From: Crocodylus rhombifer
Taxonomy: Eukaryota > Chordata > Crocodylia > Crocodylidae
Assembly: GCA_038503035.1 (NCBI GenBank)
Contig: JAVSML010018910.1
Span: 1-64,000, forward strand
Direction: 5' to 3'
Length of the DNA stretch: 64,000 nt
Shown: piece by piece, positions 47,233-59,500 of the stretch
How the letters are laid out: each line of letters starts with the position of its first letter
Numbering within the stretch: position 1 is the stretch's first letter
Translations under genes and position numbers: made by a program
Notes under the pieces: model-generated
Seen by the model: only the letters and a program-made list of their open reading frames with translations
Told to the model about the DNA's origin: nothing
Databases searched by the model: none

Positions 47233-47949
47233 TGCAGGTTTTGGGAACCCGGCCTGAGACATGGGCCAAATCCTGCTCTACCCTTGTCCCCCACCCTGGC
47301 TTTTTTGCTGGCAGAGAGGTCAAAGGGCAAATGCCCCCCAGGGCCTGAACTCCGCCCGGCTCTGGCCCAGGCTCCATGGCTTATCTTGCATTGTTTTGGG
47401 CTGGAGCAGGGTCCAGGGTGACGGTGCTAACCACACCAGAGGAAACCCCCCAGGGCCAATTTGGAGGCAATGATCTGTAGGCTCCCGAGGCATCTCCCTG
47501 GGCTCGTGCCAGGATGTGCGGCTGCAAGGAGCCCTGCCTTTCTGCTCCTGCCGACTCCAGCCAGGGCGGTTTTGGCTGACCTGTCAAGGGCGTTTTTAAT
47601 GAGGACGGGAAGCCTTCGTTAGGGATGGTGGGGTGGGGTGGGGTGGAGGAGGAGCCCACTGGCGGGCTGGGACCTGGGCAGTGAGGCGAGGAGCGGCACC
47701 TGTGGAGGCAGCAGCTCTTGGCGGGGAGCGCCCAGGTGAGTCCTCGGATGCTCTGGGCAGGGGTGTCTGGCCTGGGACGGGCGGGAGCAAGGCACTCGTC
47801 TGTGATGCCCCGGGGTCCAGCCAGCGGAGGGGTGGGCTGAGCAAGGCTCTGGGAAAGGCTCTCCACTACACTGCCACAGCCGTATCACACTGTGTTCCCA
47901 TCTGTGCCCCTGGGCCAGAGCCGCAGCAGATCAGAAACCTCCCCGGTGC

Positions 47950-48065
47950 TCCAGGCCCTAGGGCGGTTTGATCCCTGGCTCTGCCACAGGTGCCCTGAGT
48001 GACCTTGGGCACGTCCCTCCACCTCCCTGTCTCTTTTCCCTGTGGGTGACTGGGGAGGGGGTCTA
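47950..48065 (+). repeat. MIR-like SINE fragment
   Basis: TCCCTGGCTCTGCCACAGGT and GAGTGACCTTGGGCACGTCC followed by CTCCCTGTCTCTTTTCCC resemble a MIR body. Confidence 0.6.
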
Positions 48066-49894
48066 ATGTTTCCTTAGAGAGGGCTGAGAGGGACTCATCT
48101 GAGGATGGTCGCCCTCCGTGCAGCTAGTCCTGGAGCCCAGTCTACTAAAAGAAGAGGGCAGGGGGGTCTTGTCTGGCAGTATCATCCTAAAGCCAGAGTC
48201 CTTCTGCATCTTGGTCACTCCAGACCCCTGGGAGCTCTCCCCAGGGCTCAGGGCTGCCCCCCCGCGCCCTGCGCCAAGCCCAGCCTGCTTCAGCAAACAG
48301 GTACTGGGGCCAACAGACAGGAGGGGGGCAGGGAGGAGGAGGTGAGATGGTGCTTCTCGGTGCGAGTCCCTGTGGGGTGGGGGCTGGGACACGTGGTCCA
48401 TTTCCATGCTGTGGACTCTCCTGTCTTTCTGATCCCCAGAGGTCCCCTTTCGCTAGACCCGAGCTAGCAGCTGGGTGAGAAATGATTTCCCCTTTCCTAG
48501 AAATACTGAGGCAGTGCAATCATTGTTCCAGCAAAGATCAACCCCCAAATGTTAATTTTTGGACCATCGAAAGCCACAGTCTGAGTTTTTTCAGAATTTG
48601 AAAAAAAGGAATACATTTTAGAGTCTCTTGAATGAAAACCTGAACAAGCCTGGGATATTTTCTTGCTGTGCTAAGCCACTTCCCAGGGAAGAGGTAACAT
48701 CTCCCATCAGCTCGTCCTCCCAACTACCCCGCTGCTTGCCTGCTGCTTGCCAACCCTCTGCCTATGAGGACCCCAAACCGGCTAGCTGCAAACCTTCCTT
48801 TTGTCTTTGCTGCAAGCCCCCCGGCCCATCCCAAGAGCCGCTCTCTCCCTTTCCAAGACAGGGTCCTGCAGGCTCAAGGGCCTGTCTGTGGGCTGCCATC
48901 TCTACCCCCAGGGTCCTGGATGGAGGGGCCAGGGCATGCATTGAGGGGGGGTGCCCGGGGTAGGGATCAGGTGAAACCAGTTTGGATTAAACAGGAGCAG
49001 TGTCTCCAGGGGCCCAGTCCGAGCCACGATGGCTTTTCTCAGTGGGGCTACCTTCGCTTGCTGTCACCGGTGCTTCCATCTCTTGAATGCAGCGGGGCAG
49101 CGCAGCAGTCAGGGAGCCCGGGAGGCCGGGGTATTGTGCTGTTTTGGGATTATGCTGTCCGTGCCCTCCCTCTGGTTGCTCCCACCCACTCCCTCTTGCA
49201 GGGCTCGTGTGTGTGGGGCATGACCCCTATTACCAGGCTGGGCTCTGGCCCCCTTGCTGGTCCAGGGATGTGTCAGCCACACTTACTGCATGCAGGGGCT
49301 TAGCAGCGGGGCGGGGGGAGGCCTTCGGGCTCCAGCCCCCCTGGAGAACTATTGCCAGAGCACAGCCATGGCGGATGGAGCCAGGAGGCCACGTGCAGTG
49401 GGTCTCGCTCTGCTGGAGAGGCTTCGGCAAGGCAGGCCCTCCAAGGTGACCCGCTTGGGCCGCACATGTTCCAGCTGGCTGGCCAACCTCTGCTATTATT
49501 AGTGCAGTAGGGCTTTATCGGGGGCAGGATCTTTCCTCTACACAGCTTTCCAGAATCCCTCAGGGCTGGGTATTTCTGCTGGCAGCTCCCCATTGCTGTT
49601 TGGGGTCAGGGGGTGTCTTGCTGCTCTTGCTAAGGACAACCCAAGGTGCCCGGGTGCCTGGCTGGATTTCAGCCCCTTTGGAGGTGCGGGCCAGGGAGAA
49701 GGGCTGGGGTTTGAAACGAGCTGGAGTCAACAGGTTGGGATGCCCGGGGCATGTTCTCTACCTGGGATCTCTCGAGTGTACATTAACCACCTTTTCCACA
49801 AATGGGACATGGGCTGCCATGGCCCCCCTGCTTGCCCTGTGGCAGGTTTGGGTGTGATGCCTTGTGTTGTGTCGGGGTTGATGGTAGTTTTACT

Positions 49895-49985
49895 AAGCGG
49901 CTGGATTTGTTTAGGATGGGTTGGATAGGCCTGATAGGGGTTGGACTAGACGTGATGCCTGGAGGTCCCAAGGCTCTGGATGCTG
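49895..49985 (+). repeat. CR1-like 3'-end fragment
   Basis: TTGGACTAGACGTGATGCCT followed by GGAGGTCCCAAGG is a degraded CR1 tail. Confidence 0.5.
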
Positions 49986-50404
49986 TGAATGCACGGGGAG
50001 TCTGGTTGGGATGAGGGGCAGGCTCCTTCCACCACTGAGGCCAGGCTGGAGGTAGGGGAGGGGGTGAGAACCAGCCCGAGGAAAGCCCAGGGGGCTGGGA
50101 TGAGGGTAGAGAGGGACGAAGACACCAGGCACTTCATGTGGCTAATCCAACAAGGTCTGGCTCCCAGGGGAACAGTGGCAGGTGGCGGGACCTGCTTGCA
50201 GGTGTCCCGGTTGCTGAACACTGCTAGTGAAACAGGCCTAGTAAGAGCCATTGCTTTCCCCCTCTGTGACGCAGCTCTTCATAACACAGCCCCTTGCAGC
50301 CACGAAGCCCTGGGCTGGCACCTGCCACAGCGCAACCACTTGTACGTGCCTCCTCCCGTCCATGCAGGGACTTGCTGCTCGTGGTGTGGAGGCATCACTA
50401 GCCC

Positions 50405-50519
50405 ATGGCAACAGAGGGGCTGGACCGGAGGGAGCACGATGTGGCTAAGGAGGAGGAGAGGATCCTCATACTCAGTGAAATCTGGAGGCCGTGGCCAAAG
50501 ACCCGCAGGAGAGTCCAAG
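50405..50519 (+). CDS. CLCNKB: CLCNK first coding exon
   Basis: ATG at 50405-50407; donor CAAG|gtaaga after 50519. Encodes [38 protein letters not shown]. The [11 protein letters not shown] part aligns with the family's LWGPCPRIRR segment, which fixes the frame, and this is the only ATG upstream in frame with a sensible length. Start context is moderate (ccc before ATGG). Confidence 0.85.
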
Positions 50520-53500
50520 GTAAGAGCGTGGATGCCGCCTGAGAGCAGTGAAGGAGTCCATCAGGGTCACCTAACCCGGGTGGGACAGGAGACCCCATTC
50601 CCTTCAACCTCAGATGTGACCCCCACCCCCACAACATCAGCTTCCTAATTGCCCCGATGGTCCTTGATCTTCTAAGCCGGGGGGCAGCAACTACACCTAG
50701 CGGAGCCACGGCCCTGGGGTTTCAGCAGCGTTTGGCAGTGGGGGCTTCCCCACGTGAGGTGGGGAGAAGAAGCAGCGGCAGTGATGGTGGCTGGGGACTA
50801 GCTCCTGGGTCGTTCCCACCTGCAACCTGAAGCCGTTGCCGACGGCTGGGGAAAGCACCTGTCCCTATAACCCTGTCCGTGCTGGTTCTTTGCTGCTCCC
50901 AGGGGACTCGCTGGAGCTCAGATGGCGAGGAGGTGGCCCCAAAGCCATTGCTCTGGGCTTGCTCAGCCCTCACAGATGAACAGCATTTAATACCTCCGCC
51001 TGGTCTTTCCAGCGGGCCCTGACAATTTGTACAGAGCCCGTTCTCTGGACGTTTGACTTCCCAAAGAGCTCTGTGCAACCCAGGGCAGGGGATGGGGAGC
51101 AGGGTTAGCAGCAGGGTTGGTCTCAATGGGATCAGCTGGTCTGGGAAAGACTCTCGGAAACCTCCGTGGAATATTTCAGCCATAATGAAGCTGCCCATGG
51201 TTAATAATTATGCTGGCTGCAAAGCGTCTTTGTGCTCCTGCCACCCCTGAGGCCCCGGAGCTGACTGTGGTGGGGTGGGTGTGACCCCCGTGCCCCCCTT
51301 GCAGGCTGCCTGGACTGCGTGAAGCGCCAGCTGTTCCGCGTCGGCGAGGACTGGTACTTTCTCTTCGCTCTAGGGGTGATAATGGCTATGATCAGCTTTG
51401 TCATGGATTTCACCGTCACCACGTTGCTGAATGGTAACTATAGGTGGGGGGAATCACGACTGTGCTAGTGAGCCAGGACACCTGGGCTGCTTTCCTGCCA
51501 CTGACCCTCGGCAAATACCACGTGGGTTTCATGGGGACGGCAGCGCAGTACAGACCCTCCTGTTTTAGCTGATGTACCACACTGGGCAATGGAAACTGAG
51601 AGCTGGAAGCGAGTGCGGATGCCTGGGGGAAAGATGTGGTTGTGTGGACATCCGGAGGGGTCCACGCTAGGCTGGGCTGCCCCGTGATGGTCCCAGGGTG
51701 TTGTAGGTGGGGTATCAGAGTAGATGGACCTCAGCGGGTCCCAGCAGGGAGGGGTGTGAGTTACCAGATGAGCCGCACGGCTGGGATACGCGGGTAGCTA
51801 GGCCAATGGCCCATGCCCATGTGCATTTCTATGCCCCCACTTGCCTATGCTTATTTTTCAGCACACCGGTGGCTTTACCAAGAGCTGGGGGATTACTTAG
51901 TCCTGAAATACCTGTCCTGGACCATGTACCCCATTGCCCTGTCTGCTTTCTCCACTGGCTATGCACAGAGCATCACTCCGCATTCGGGAGGTGAGTCTGA
52001 TGCTCCGCAGCTGGGGGCTGCCTGTGGGGGCCTGTGAGCAGACTGATCTGCTAGAGAGCTGGCCTGCACAATGGGAGAAGCTCACGACCAGTGCCCACGT
52101 CCCAGGAAACCTTCCCGCGGTTGGCATGAAGTGGATCTCTAGCTGGTCAGCTCGGCAGAGAGACCAGGTGTCATGGCTGAACAAGCACTAGACGGATCAA
52201 GAGCCACTAGCTCAGGGACAGGTGATGACCTGCTGCTTGCCTACAAGCTCCTTAAATGGTTGAACATCTTTCTGTGGGGCATGGGCTGATGGGAGTCCAG
52301 GACACCCCAAGGACCACTGGAGACTCAACTCCCTTCATACCCCGCAAGGGTCAGGAGTTTGGGGCACTGGCAAGGGTAGCCGTTTTCATAGCTTCAGCTG
52401 TTCGGTGTATGGGCTTAGTGCATAAACAGAGAACTTGACTCTCTGGGACTGGTAATGAGGATTTCCACTGGCACAAAGCACCAACTGGGGGCAAAACCCC
52501 TTAGCCTCCTTGCAAGCAGCAGATACCTCTTTTCCACTTTTGGAAACTAGAGGAAACTGGTTAACCAGCCCTTCTGTCTGCCTTTGGGCAACTAATGGCC
52601 TCTGGTCTGAACTGCAAATGTCCTGCTCAGAATACACCCTTGACCTCAGGCCTAGCTAGGAGTTGCCCTGGAAATGCAGAAGTGGAGACCCAGATGTCGC
52701 CACCTTCATTTCCTTTAGGTTTGGATCGCTGAGTGGCACCCAGAAGTGCTCTGATGTGTCCCCCATTTCTGGGATTTTCCAGGCTCTGGCATCCCGGAGC
52801 TCAAGACCATTCTCACCGGGGTCATGCTGGAGGACTACCTGGCCATCAAGAACTTCGGAGCCAAAGTGGTGGGGATGACTTGCACCTTGGCCGCTGGGAG
52901 CACCATCTTCCTTGGCAAAGTTGTGAGTGTCCCCAGACCAGCTTCACAGCTGGTGGGGATGGAGGGGTGGATATAGGGCTGGCAACTGTGGAGTGCTGCC
53001 ATGGAGCGGTTCGGCCACTGTCAGGGTTAGCGTGAAGGTATGGTGAGGAGACAGGGCCAGACGACAGAGTTGCTGCAAAGAAATTTTCCAAATTGTGAGT
53101 GAGATGTGGAGTCAAAATGCTTGGGGATGTCCAGGGAATGGGAGCCCACCCAAGCAGGGGCAAGTCATGCAGCTCCTCTCACTTCAGCGGGGCCCTGTGC
53201 CTTTACGTCAGCTGAGCATCTGCTTCCAAGTCACGGCCCTGGAAGGGAGCCCGGTGGCTGGGGGAGTCCTCTGCTTCGAGTCACCCCAATGGCTTTGAAG
53301 CCCAACGGGAGATGGGACATGTGTAGACTTAGGCTAATGGGCTGTGATTCATAGCACAATAGTTAGCCTGGAGGCAGGGTCATACAAATACAGCTCTCCT
53401 AATTCTGGTTCCTGAGCTAGAATGAGTACAGCTTAGTGCCTAGAGGTCTAGCTTTGCCTTGGCTTGTGTTAAAATAAAAGCCATTTTGCAATGAGCCCAG

Positions 53501-56500
53501 CTTCCCTGGCCATCTACATTTGTTTTGGCTGCTGTTAACTCCAGCCTTCCCCTTACATTCAGAAAGCCCCGTTTGGGAATGATTGCAGCATGTCCATAGT
53601 GCTTCTAACCCTCGAATGCCCGATGCAGGCGTGCAGCTGTCTGCCGCTCTTAAAGCAGCCCTTTGCCCTAGCGCCGCATCTCCCATGTGTCAGGTCCACC
53701 AGAGCATCCCTGAAGTTTGCTGACACCTCTCTGCAGTGAGAAGGACCTCCCTCGGCGGCCTGCGCCCATGCGTTTCACTGCGGGAGGAGTTGCAAGCAGC
53801 TGAGGGTAAAGCATGAACTGCTTTAACCCTAAGCTGAAGTCAGACGTGTGCTGGAGGTGTTCATTTAAAAATAAGAAAGTATTACTATGGTTCCCCTCGG
53901 TGGGGCAGTGGGAACGCCCCCAGTAATAGCGCCACAATGCCCAGCTGCCGGCTTTGCAGGCACGAGGGAGGGAGCATTGGGTCCCTCTAGTGACTGTGAT
54001 GTAGGGAGCGTGAAGGTCTTGCCACTACTGGCAGGTGTGCTGCCTTCTCCGTTCGCATGGCAGGGGCCTGGGGGTTTCTGGCTGGAAGTGCAAGGGCTCT
54101 AGGTGTGCTTCCTTGGGGGCCCATGTGAGCTGGATGGTCCTGGTGCCTGTCGTTCGCCGTGCGGCGCTACGGCACGTGGATTTGTCGATTCATTGCAGCA
54201 CAAGGTACCAGATAATCTCTGGAGAGGGTCGGCTCTCATGGGCTTTCCAGCTCACACCCTTGCCCAGAGAAGTTCAGACGATCCGCTGGGGCCAAGTTCA
54301 TACCAGTTGCTTTAACTGCACCGATGTCAGCCGCTTACACCGGGGGTGAATGTGGCCGTCGGGCTTTCAGCTGTTTCTCTGAACTGAAACTCCTGATTTT
54401 CAGACCACTGCTCTTTAGGCAAAGCACTCAGAGTCCCATGCCCCCTCTCCTCCAGGGTCCCTTCGTCCACGTTTCCAGCATCATGGCTGCCTATTTGGGA
54501 AAGATTCGGACGTCCGTCATCGGGGAGTACGAGGTAAGGCCGAGACCAGAGCAGCACCCTGTTGATGGGGGAAAGGGGAAACTCAGGGCGTCATGCCCCC
54601 TCCCCAAGACTTCTCTTCATCTACCAGGCTGATGCGTTGATTTGCATCTCATATGCATATTTTAGCAGTGATTTAGTTTAACAGACATGTATTGACATTC
54701 TTAGTTGTTATACTTTATGCCTTAAGAAATAAGGAATGGCATTTTTATTAATTCCCCCCCTGGTTTTTGTCAAGCCACTTTGAATGAAAATCAGTATGCA
54801 AAGAAACTTGCAAAAAAACAGTAGCAAAGACATTTTTTGTTGAAAACGGGCTGAAGATATAGAAAGGTCTGTCAAACGTTGGCATTTCAGATGAACGCAT
54901 GCATTAAACAAAGTCGATATTATTTGTTGTCAGTGAATTCAACTGGTTGTTTCCAGTCCCCGTGTGCTTCAGGAGTTTAGAGTTGGGAGATCTCAGCCTT
55001 TCCCAGCTAGCTTATATTCATAGACTGGAAATGGAAAAGAAGCTTTCCTGGGGGGCGGTTTCTGACGCGTAACTGGTTTCTGAACTTTGAATAAACACGG
55101 CATCATAGAATCAGGGCTGGAAGGGACCTCAGGGGGTCACATCGAGTCCAACCCCCCGCTTGAGGCATCCCTATCCAAACCACCCCATACCAGTGCTTGT
55201 GTCTGACCTGTTCCTAAACCTGTAGATACAGCCCTATCATGCAGCTACAAGGCACATTGCCCCCAAACCGCGAGGAACACCCGAACTGGTCAAAGGTAAG
55301 GGAGGGGGACGAGGGCCTTCTCAAGGTCCTGCCGCTGCAGCTGAGCCAAATTTAAATGACTTTAGTCTCTCTGTATCTCCCAAAAAGTCCCCAGCTAGTA
55401 AAACCTGGTTTCTGTCTTCAAGTGCTTAACCAAGGACTTCTCCTTGTCTGCTGGTTTGCTATTCTTTAAAACAGCGGTAGGACACATACACTGCTTGAAT
55501 ATTCTGGTATATTTAAATATTTTAATGGATTTGGGTATTTAGTTTAAGCCTTGATATTAGCTATCAATAGCTAAAGGAAAATATATTTTCTTTAAATTAA
55601 AATTAAAAAAAAAAAAGAGTCCGAATACTAGATGAACAAGCGCCCAGGCAGCGTAGCTGTGACTCTCTTGGGGCTAAAGTCTGAGGCCAAACGGCTCTGT
55701 TCTGTGTGTGTTGTCCCCCTCTTTCCAGAATAAAAGCAAGCAGAATGAAATGCTGGTGGCAGGAGCTGCTGTTGGGGTCTCGACTGTCTTTGGGGCTCCC
55801 ATTAGCGGTAAGAGTCTCCCAGGCAATAACCTAAATTTCAGAAGGGAACAAGCAAAGACTTCCTTTTTGAAAATGATAAAACGGGACTGATACAGGCCTG
55901 GTGTGGCTCCCCCGATGGCTACACGCCCAACTGTCGTGTTTGGGACTCACTACGCTGGACCTAGATGCTCTTAAGCTTCCCGTGGCTTGAGTAGGCTGCA
56001 ATTCTCTTGCCTTGCTTGCGCTGTCTAGGCACGAGCTGGTTGTTCCCCCTTTAGAGCCCGCCCGCCCTAAATTCCCAGAACCGGTGGTGACCTGTCTGCT
56101 CCCCAGTCGCTGAAGCACACAGTTTTGGAGAGGGCCAGCCTTGTGACTGCACTGGTGACCGGTATAACTCTATGGAGGATGCATGAGAGGGAGAAGCAGG
56201 CAGACGGGTCTGCTTTGTGAGGGTTTCTCAGTGCAATGCCTCTTTACTTTCACTAGTGCAAGGTCTCAGTAAAAACACATCTGCCTAAGAACACCTACGT
56301 GATATAAGTCGGGCTCCTCTGTGCTCGGCTTCTTCCCCTGTTGCATGTGGCCTCTCATCTGAATCACAGACTCTGTCTGTCTGCCCCTCCCTCTCTGACT
56401 GTTGCATCCAGAGCCCGTCCACTCTCCTACCCAAGCCCCCTGCACCATGGCTGGTAAGAGCCCCTGCCTTTCATAGCCCCTGGCTTCATAGCCCCTGGCT

Positions 56501-59500
56501 ACCAACCACTGGTCAGCTCCACCTCTCCTTGCTTTGGATCCTATCTTTAGCTTGTCCACTGTATTGCCAGGTCTTCCTATCCAAATGGCAAAAAATCTGG
56601 ATAGTCCACTCAGCCAGCCTAGACATACGTACCCGTACTAATCCACTGATCGCTCGCTTCCCTCCCTGCTTAGAAGTGACTCCTTTGTAGCCACCTAACA
56701 GGCAGCATGACTGGCAAATCAGACCGGGCAAAATGTGTCATTAGGACAGTGGAGAATCTTCTCGTTTTCCACGGGGCCATTCTGACACTCTCATAAAGGC
56801 TTTATCCCCATGCTGAGATCTGGCCACTGAACAAGCAACTAGGACCCTCTGGGAGCCTGTATGGCTTCCCTAGGGTGCAATGTGTAAGCAGGAGCACATA
56901 GCTCTGTCTGAGATATCCCCAGCTCCTGGATGCATCCAGCTCACAGTGGGAGTGTCTACACGTGCATTTACACTGGCTTACAGTTAATATGCAGTAAATG
57001 GAAACAGGCCAGCATCTACACATGCACAAGTCAGTCCGCACACGCACACACAGTGTTGTTGCTCAGTAAGGCATCTACATGTGCATTACTGTGCAATAGC
57101 TAATCGGGCATACATTTTTGATGCAGGTATCAAATTTGCACCCAAGTTGGCATAAGTCACTCTATTTACTGCATAGTACAGGTGTGCACTTGTAGATGCA
57201 CACTGGTACTGTGCAGTAATTTTGGTTACTGCACAGTAAATGTGCACGTGTAGATGCGCCCAGTAGGTATCTTTTACCATTAGCACCGTAGAGGTATGAC
57301 CGGTACCACCGCAGTAACCAGAGACCTGCTTGTACCCAGGGGTGCTGTTCAGCATCGAGGTGGTGTCTTCTCACTTTGCTGTCAGGGACTACTGGAGGGG
57401 CTTCTTCTCGGCCACCTGCGGAGCCTTCATGTTCCGCCTCCTGGCTGTCTTCAACAACGATCAAGGTAAAGAGCAGAGTGGCAGCTGCGTGGCAAGGCCA
57501 GGGTGCCGTGGCTGGCAATGACAAGGTGGTGGTGGTGGTGTGGGGACTGGCTGTACCAGTCAATCACAGGATGGCTGTGAGCCACCAGTGGGATAGTTTA
57601 TGCCGCTGGAGTGATTTACAGTAATTGTTTAGGATTCCCTTAAATTTCGGTAGAACCCAGCTGATTTAATCCCTGCTGAATCCTCAAGCACTTTCCCTTA
57701 AGGAGCTGCTGTATAATAGCCATACCCCCTTGTGTCGTGGTCCTGTCTCCTCTCATGAAAGAAGCAGGGCTGGCATGGAGGTGAGATAGCTCAGGTGGGG
57801 GGTTTCGATAGGACATCAGGGGATAAAGTTATCCAGCGTGGAAGCATCCTGCTGATTCACTTGGCAGTCAGATCAGGCGGGCCCTATTCATTAATTCAGC
57901 CGCAGCAGTGGAAAAGGAGTCAGAGATCTCTGGAAACTTTGCCAACGGGGCAAGGGATTGTAGAGATGCTGCAGGGAAAAATCCAGTGCTTTGGCTCACT
58001 TCTGTCTCAGCTAATAATGTTTTTGTCTTATTACCGCCCTCGGCCCTTTCTCCTGATGTGTTGTGAGAGGCTTTTTTTGTATGCCATTAACCCGCTGCCG
58101 AGCTCCACCTGCGTTTCAGCCGTGGTAGGATGACTCCTTTGCATGTCTGTGGCTATAGTCTGTGAGGCCCTGGCGATACCTTGGCCTAGCTTGCTTATGA
58201 GTCAAATATCAGCAGTGTATTTTATTTTTCTGGGAAAAGGATTCATCTCTTTTTCCAAGACAATCCAGAAAAAGATGCTAGTCTTTGAAAGCAGACTGCT
58301 GAGGTTTAGTCTGCGTAACCCTTCCGCACCCAGCTAAAAATCAGCTCTTTAATAGGCCACGCTGTATCTTTGATGACTTGGATGCTGGTGAAAGAATCGC
58401 GGTCTATCACATCTTGTTCTGAACACCGGGGGTGCAATTTCAGACACGGCCGCGCTGGAAAAAATCGATAGACTCCCGTGGTGTCAGCCGAGGGGATTGC
58501 AGACAAACAAAGGGAAGATTAAATGAGACGCGCAACCTCTGACGGTCTGCTGCACTGAAGCATAAATGGCTTTGGCAGCCTGTCAGCCCAGGCTCTAATG
58601 GATGTTTGCTCGTGGCACAGCCATTTGGTGTGATTAGCAGCCGTGGGGCCACAGGTTGGGGCCGAGATGTGCTGGTAGTGCTGCGTGGCTGGGAGAAGCC
58701 AGGGCTGAAACAGCAGCGGAGTGCATTCGAGATACAGAGGAGCTGCTGGTTTTGGTCCTGGGCAAGGTGCTTCCTAGCAGGACCCCAGGCTCTGCAGCCC
58801 AAAGCTGTGTCAGGTGCCCCCACTCCAGGTGGATATATTTCTTGCTGGGGTCACTTGATCCCAGCTGACTTCCCGCTTATGGTGGGGGGGCCTGGACCTG
58901 ATGATCTCCCGAGGTCCCTTCCAGCCCCTAACGTCTATCAAATCTGTGACCCCCTGGTCCCTGCCCTGCTGCTGTCCTCTGCATCGTGCTTCCTTTCCTT
59001 GGAGCCCGTGCGAACGCTGCATCTTCCAAGTGACCACTTGTGGAGACCAGGCTGGGTCTGGCCCCGGAGTCCTACACCCCGCTCCTCCACTCCTGGCCAT
59101 CACCCCGTGCTAACCAACTAATATACAGTGTTGAATCACCCTGCGGCCTCGCCGGCAATGACTTGTGGTTCTTCCCTTCTCCCAGAAACCATCATGGCTC
59201 CCTTCAAGACCAACTTTACACTCGATTTCCCCTTTGACCTCCCAGAGATATTCTTCTTCATGGTTGTTGGGTAAGAGCAGGTCCGGTCTGGGCTGCTGTT
59301 TTGCCTTTGTTCAGGGCAAAGATGTTGCCTTTAAGAGGAGGTAGGTCAAGCAGGTCCTTAAGTGCCCTGGGATTTAGGACACCTGGGTTCAGGTGCTACC
59401 ACTGTGGTGGGCCAGTCACTTTTTTGGCCTCGGTTCCTCATCTCTAAAACAGAAGCAGCAGCTTCATGGGGAGGATAGTACCTCGAAGGTTGTGGGGTGC

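Larger units (their letters stand above)
43980..50400. other. Intergenic region between HSPB7 and CLCNK
   Basis: HSPB7 and CLCNK are divergent here, so this 6.4 kb may hold control elements for both. Visible items are repeat fragments and homopolymers listed separately. Chance open frames at 45010-45708 and 46151-46894 show no family resemblance. No CLCNK TATA box was found. Confidence 0.5.
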
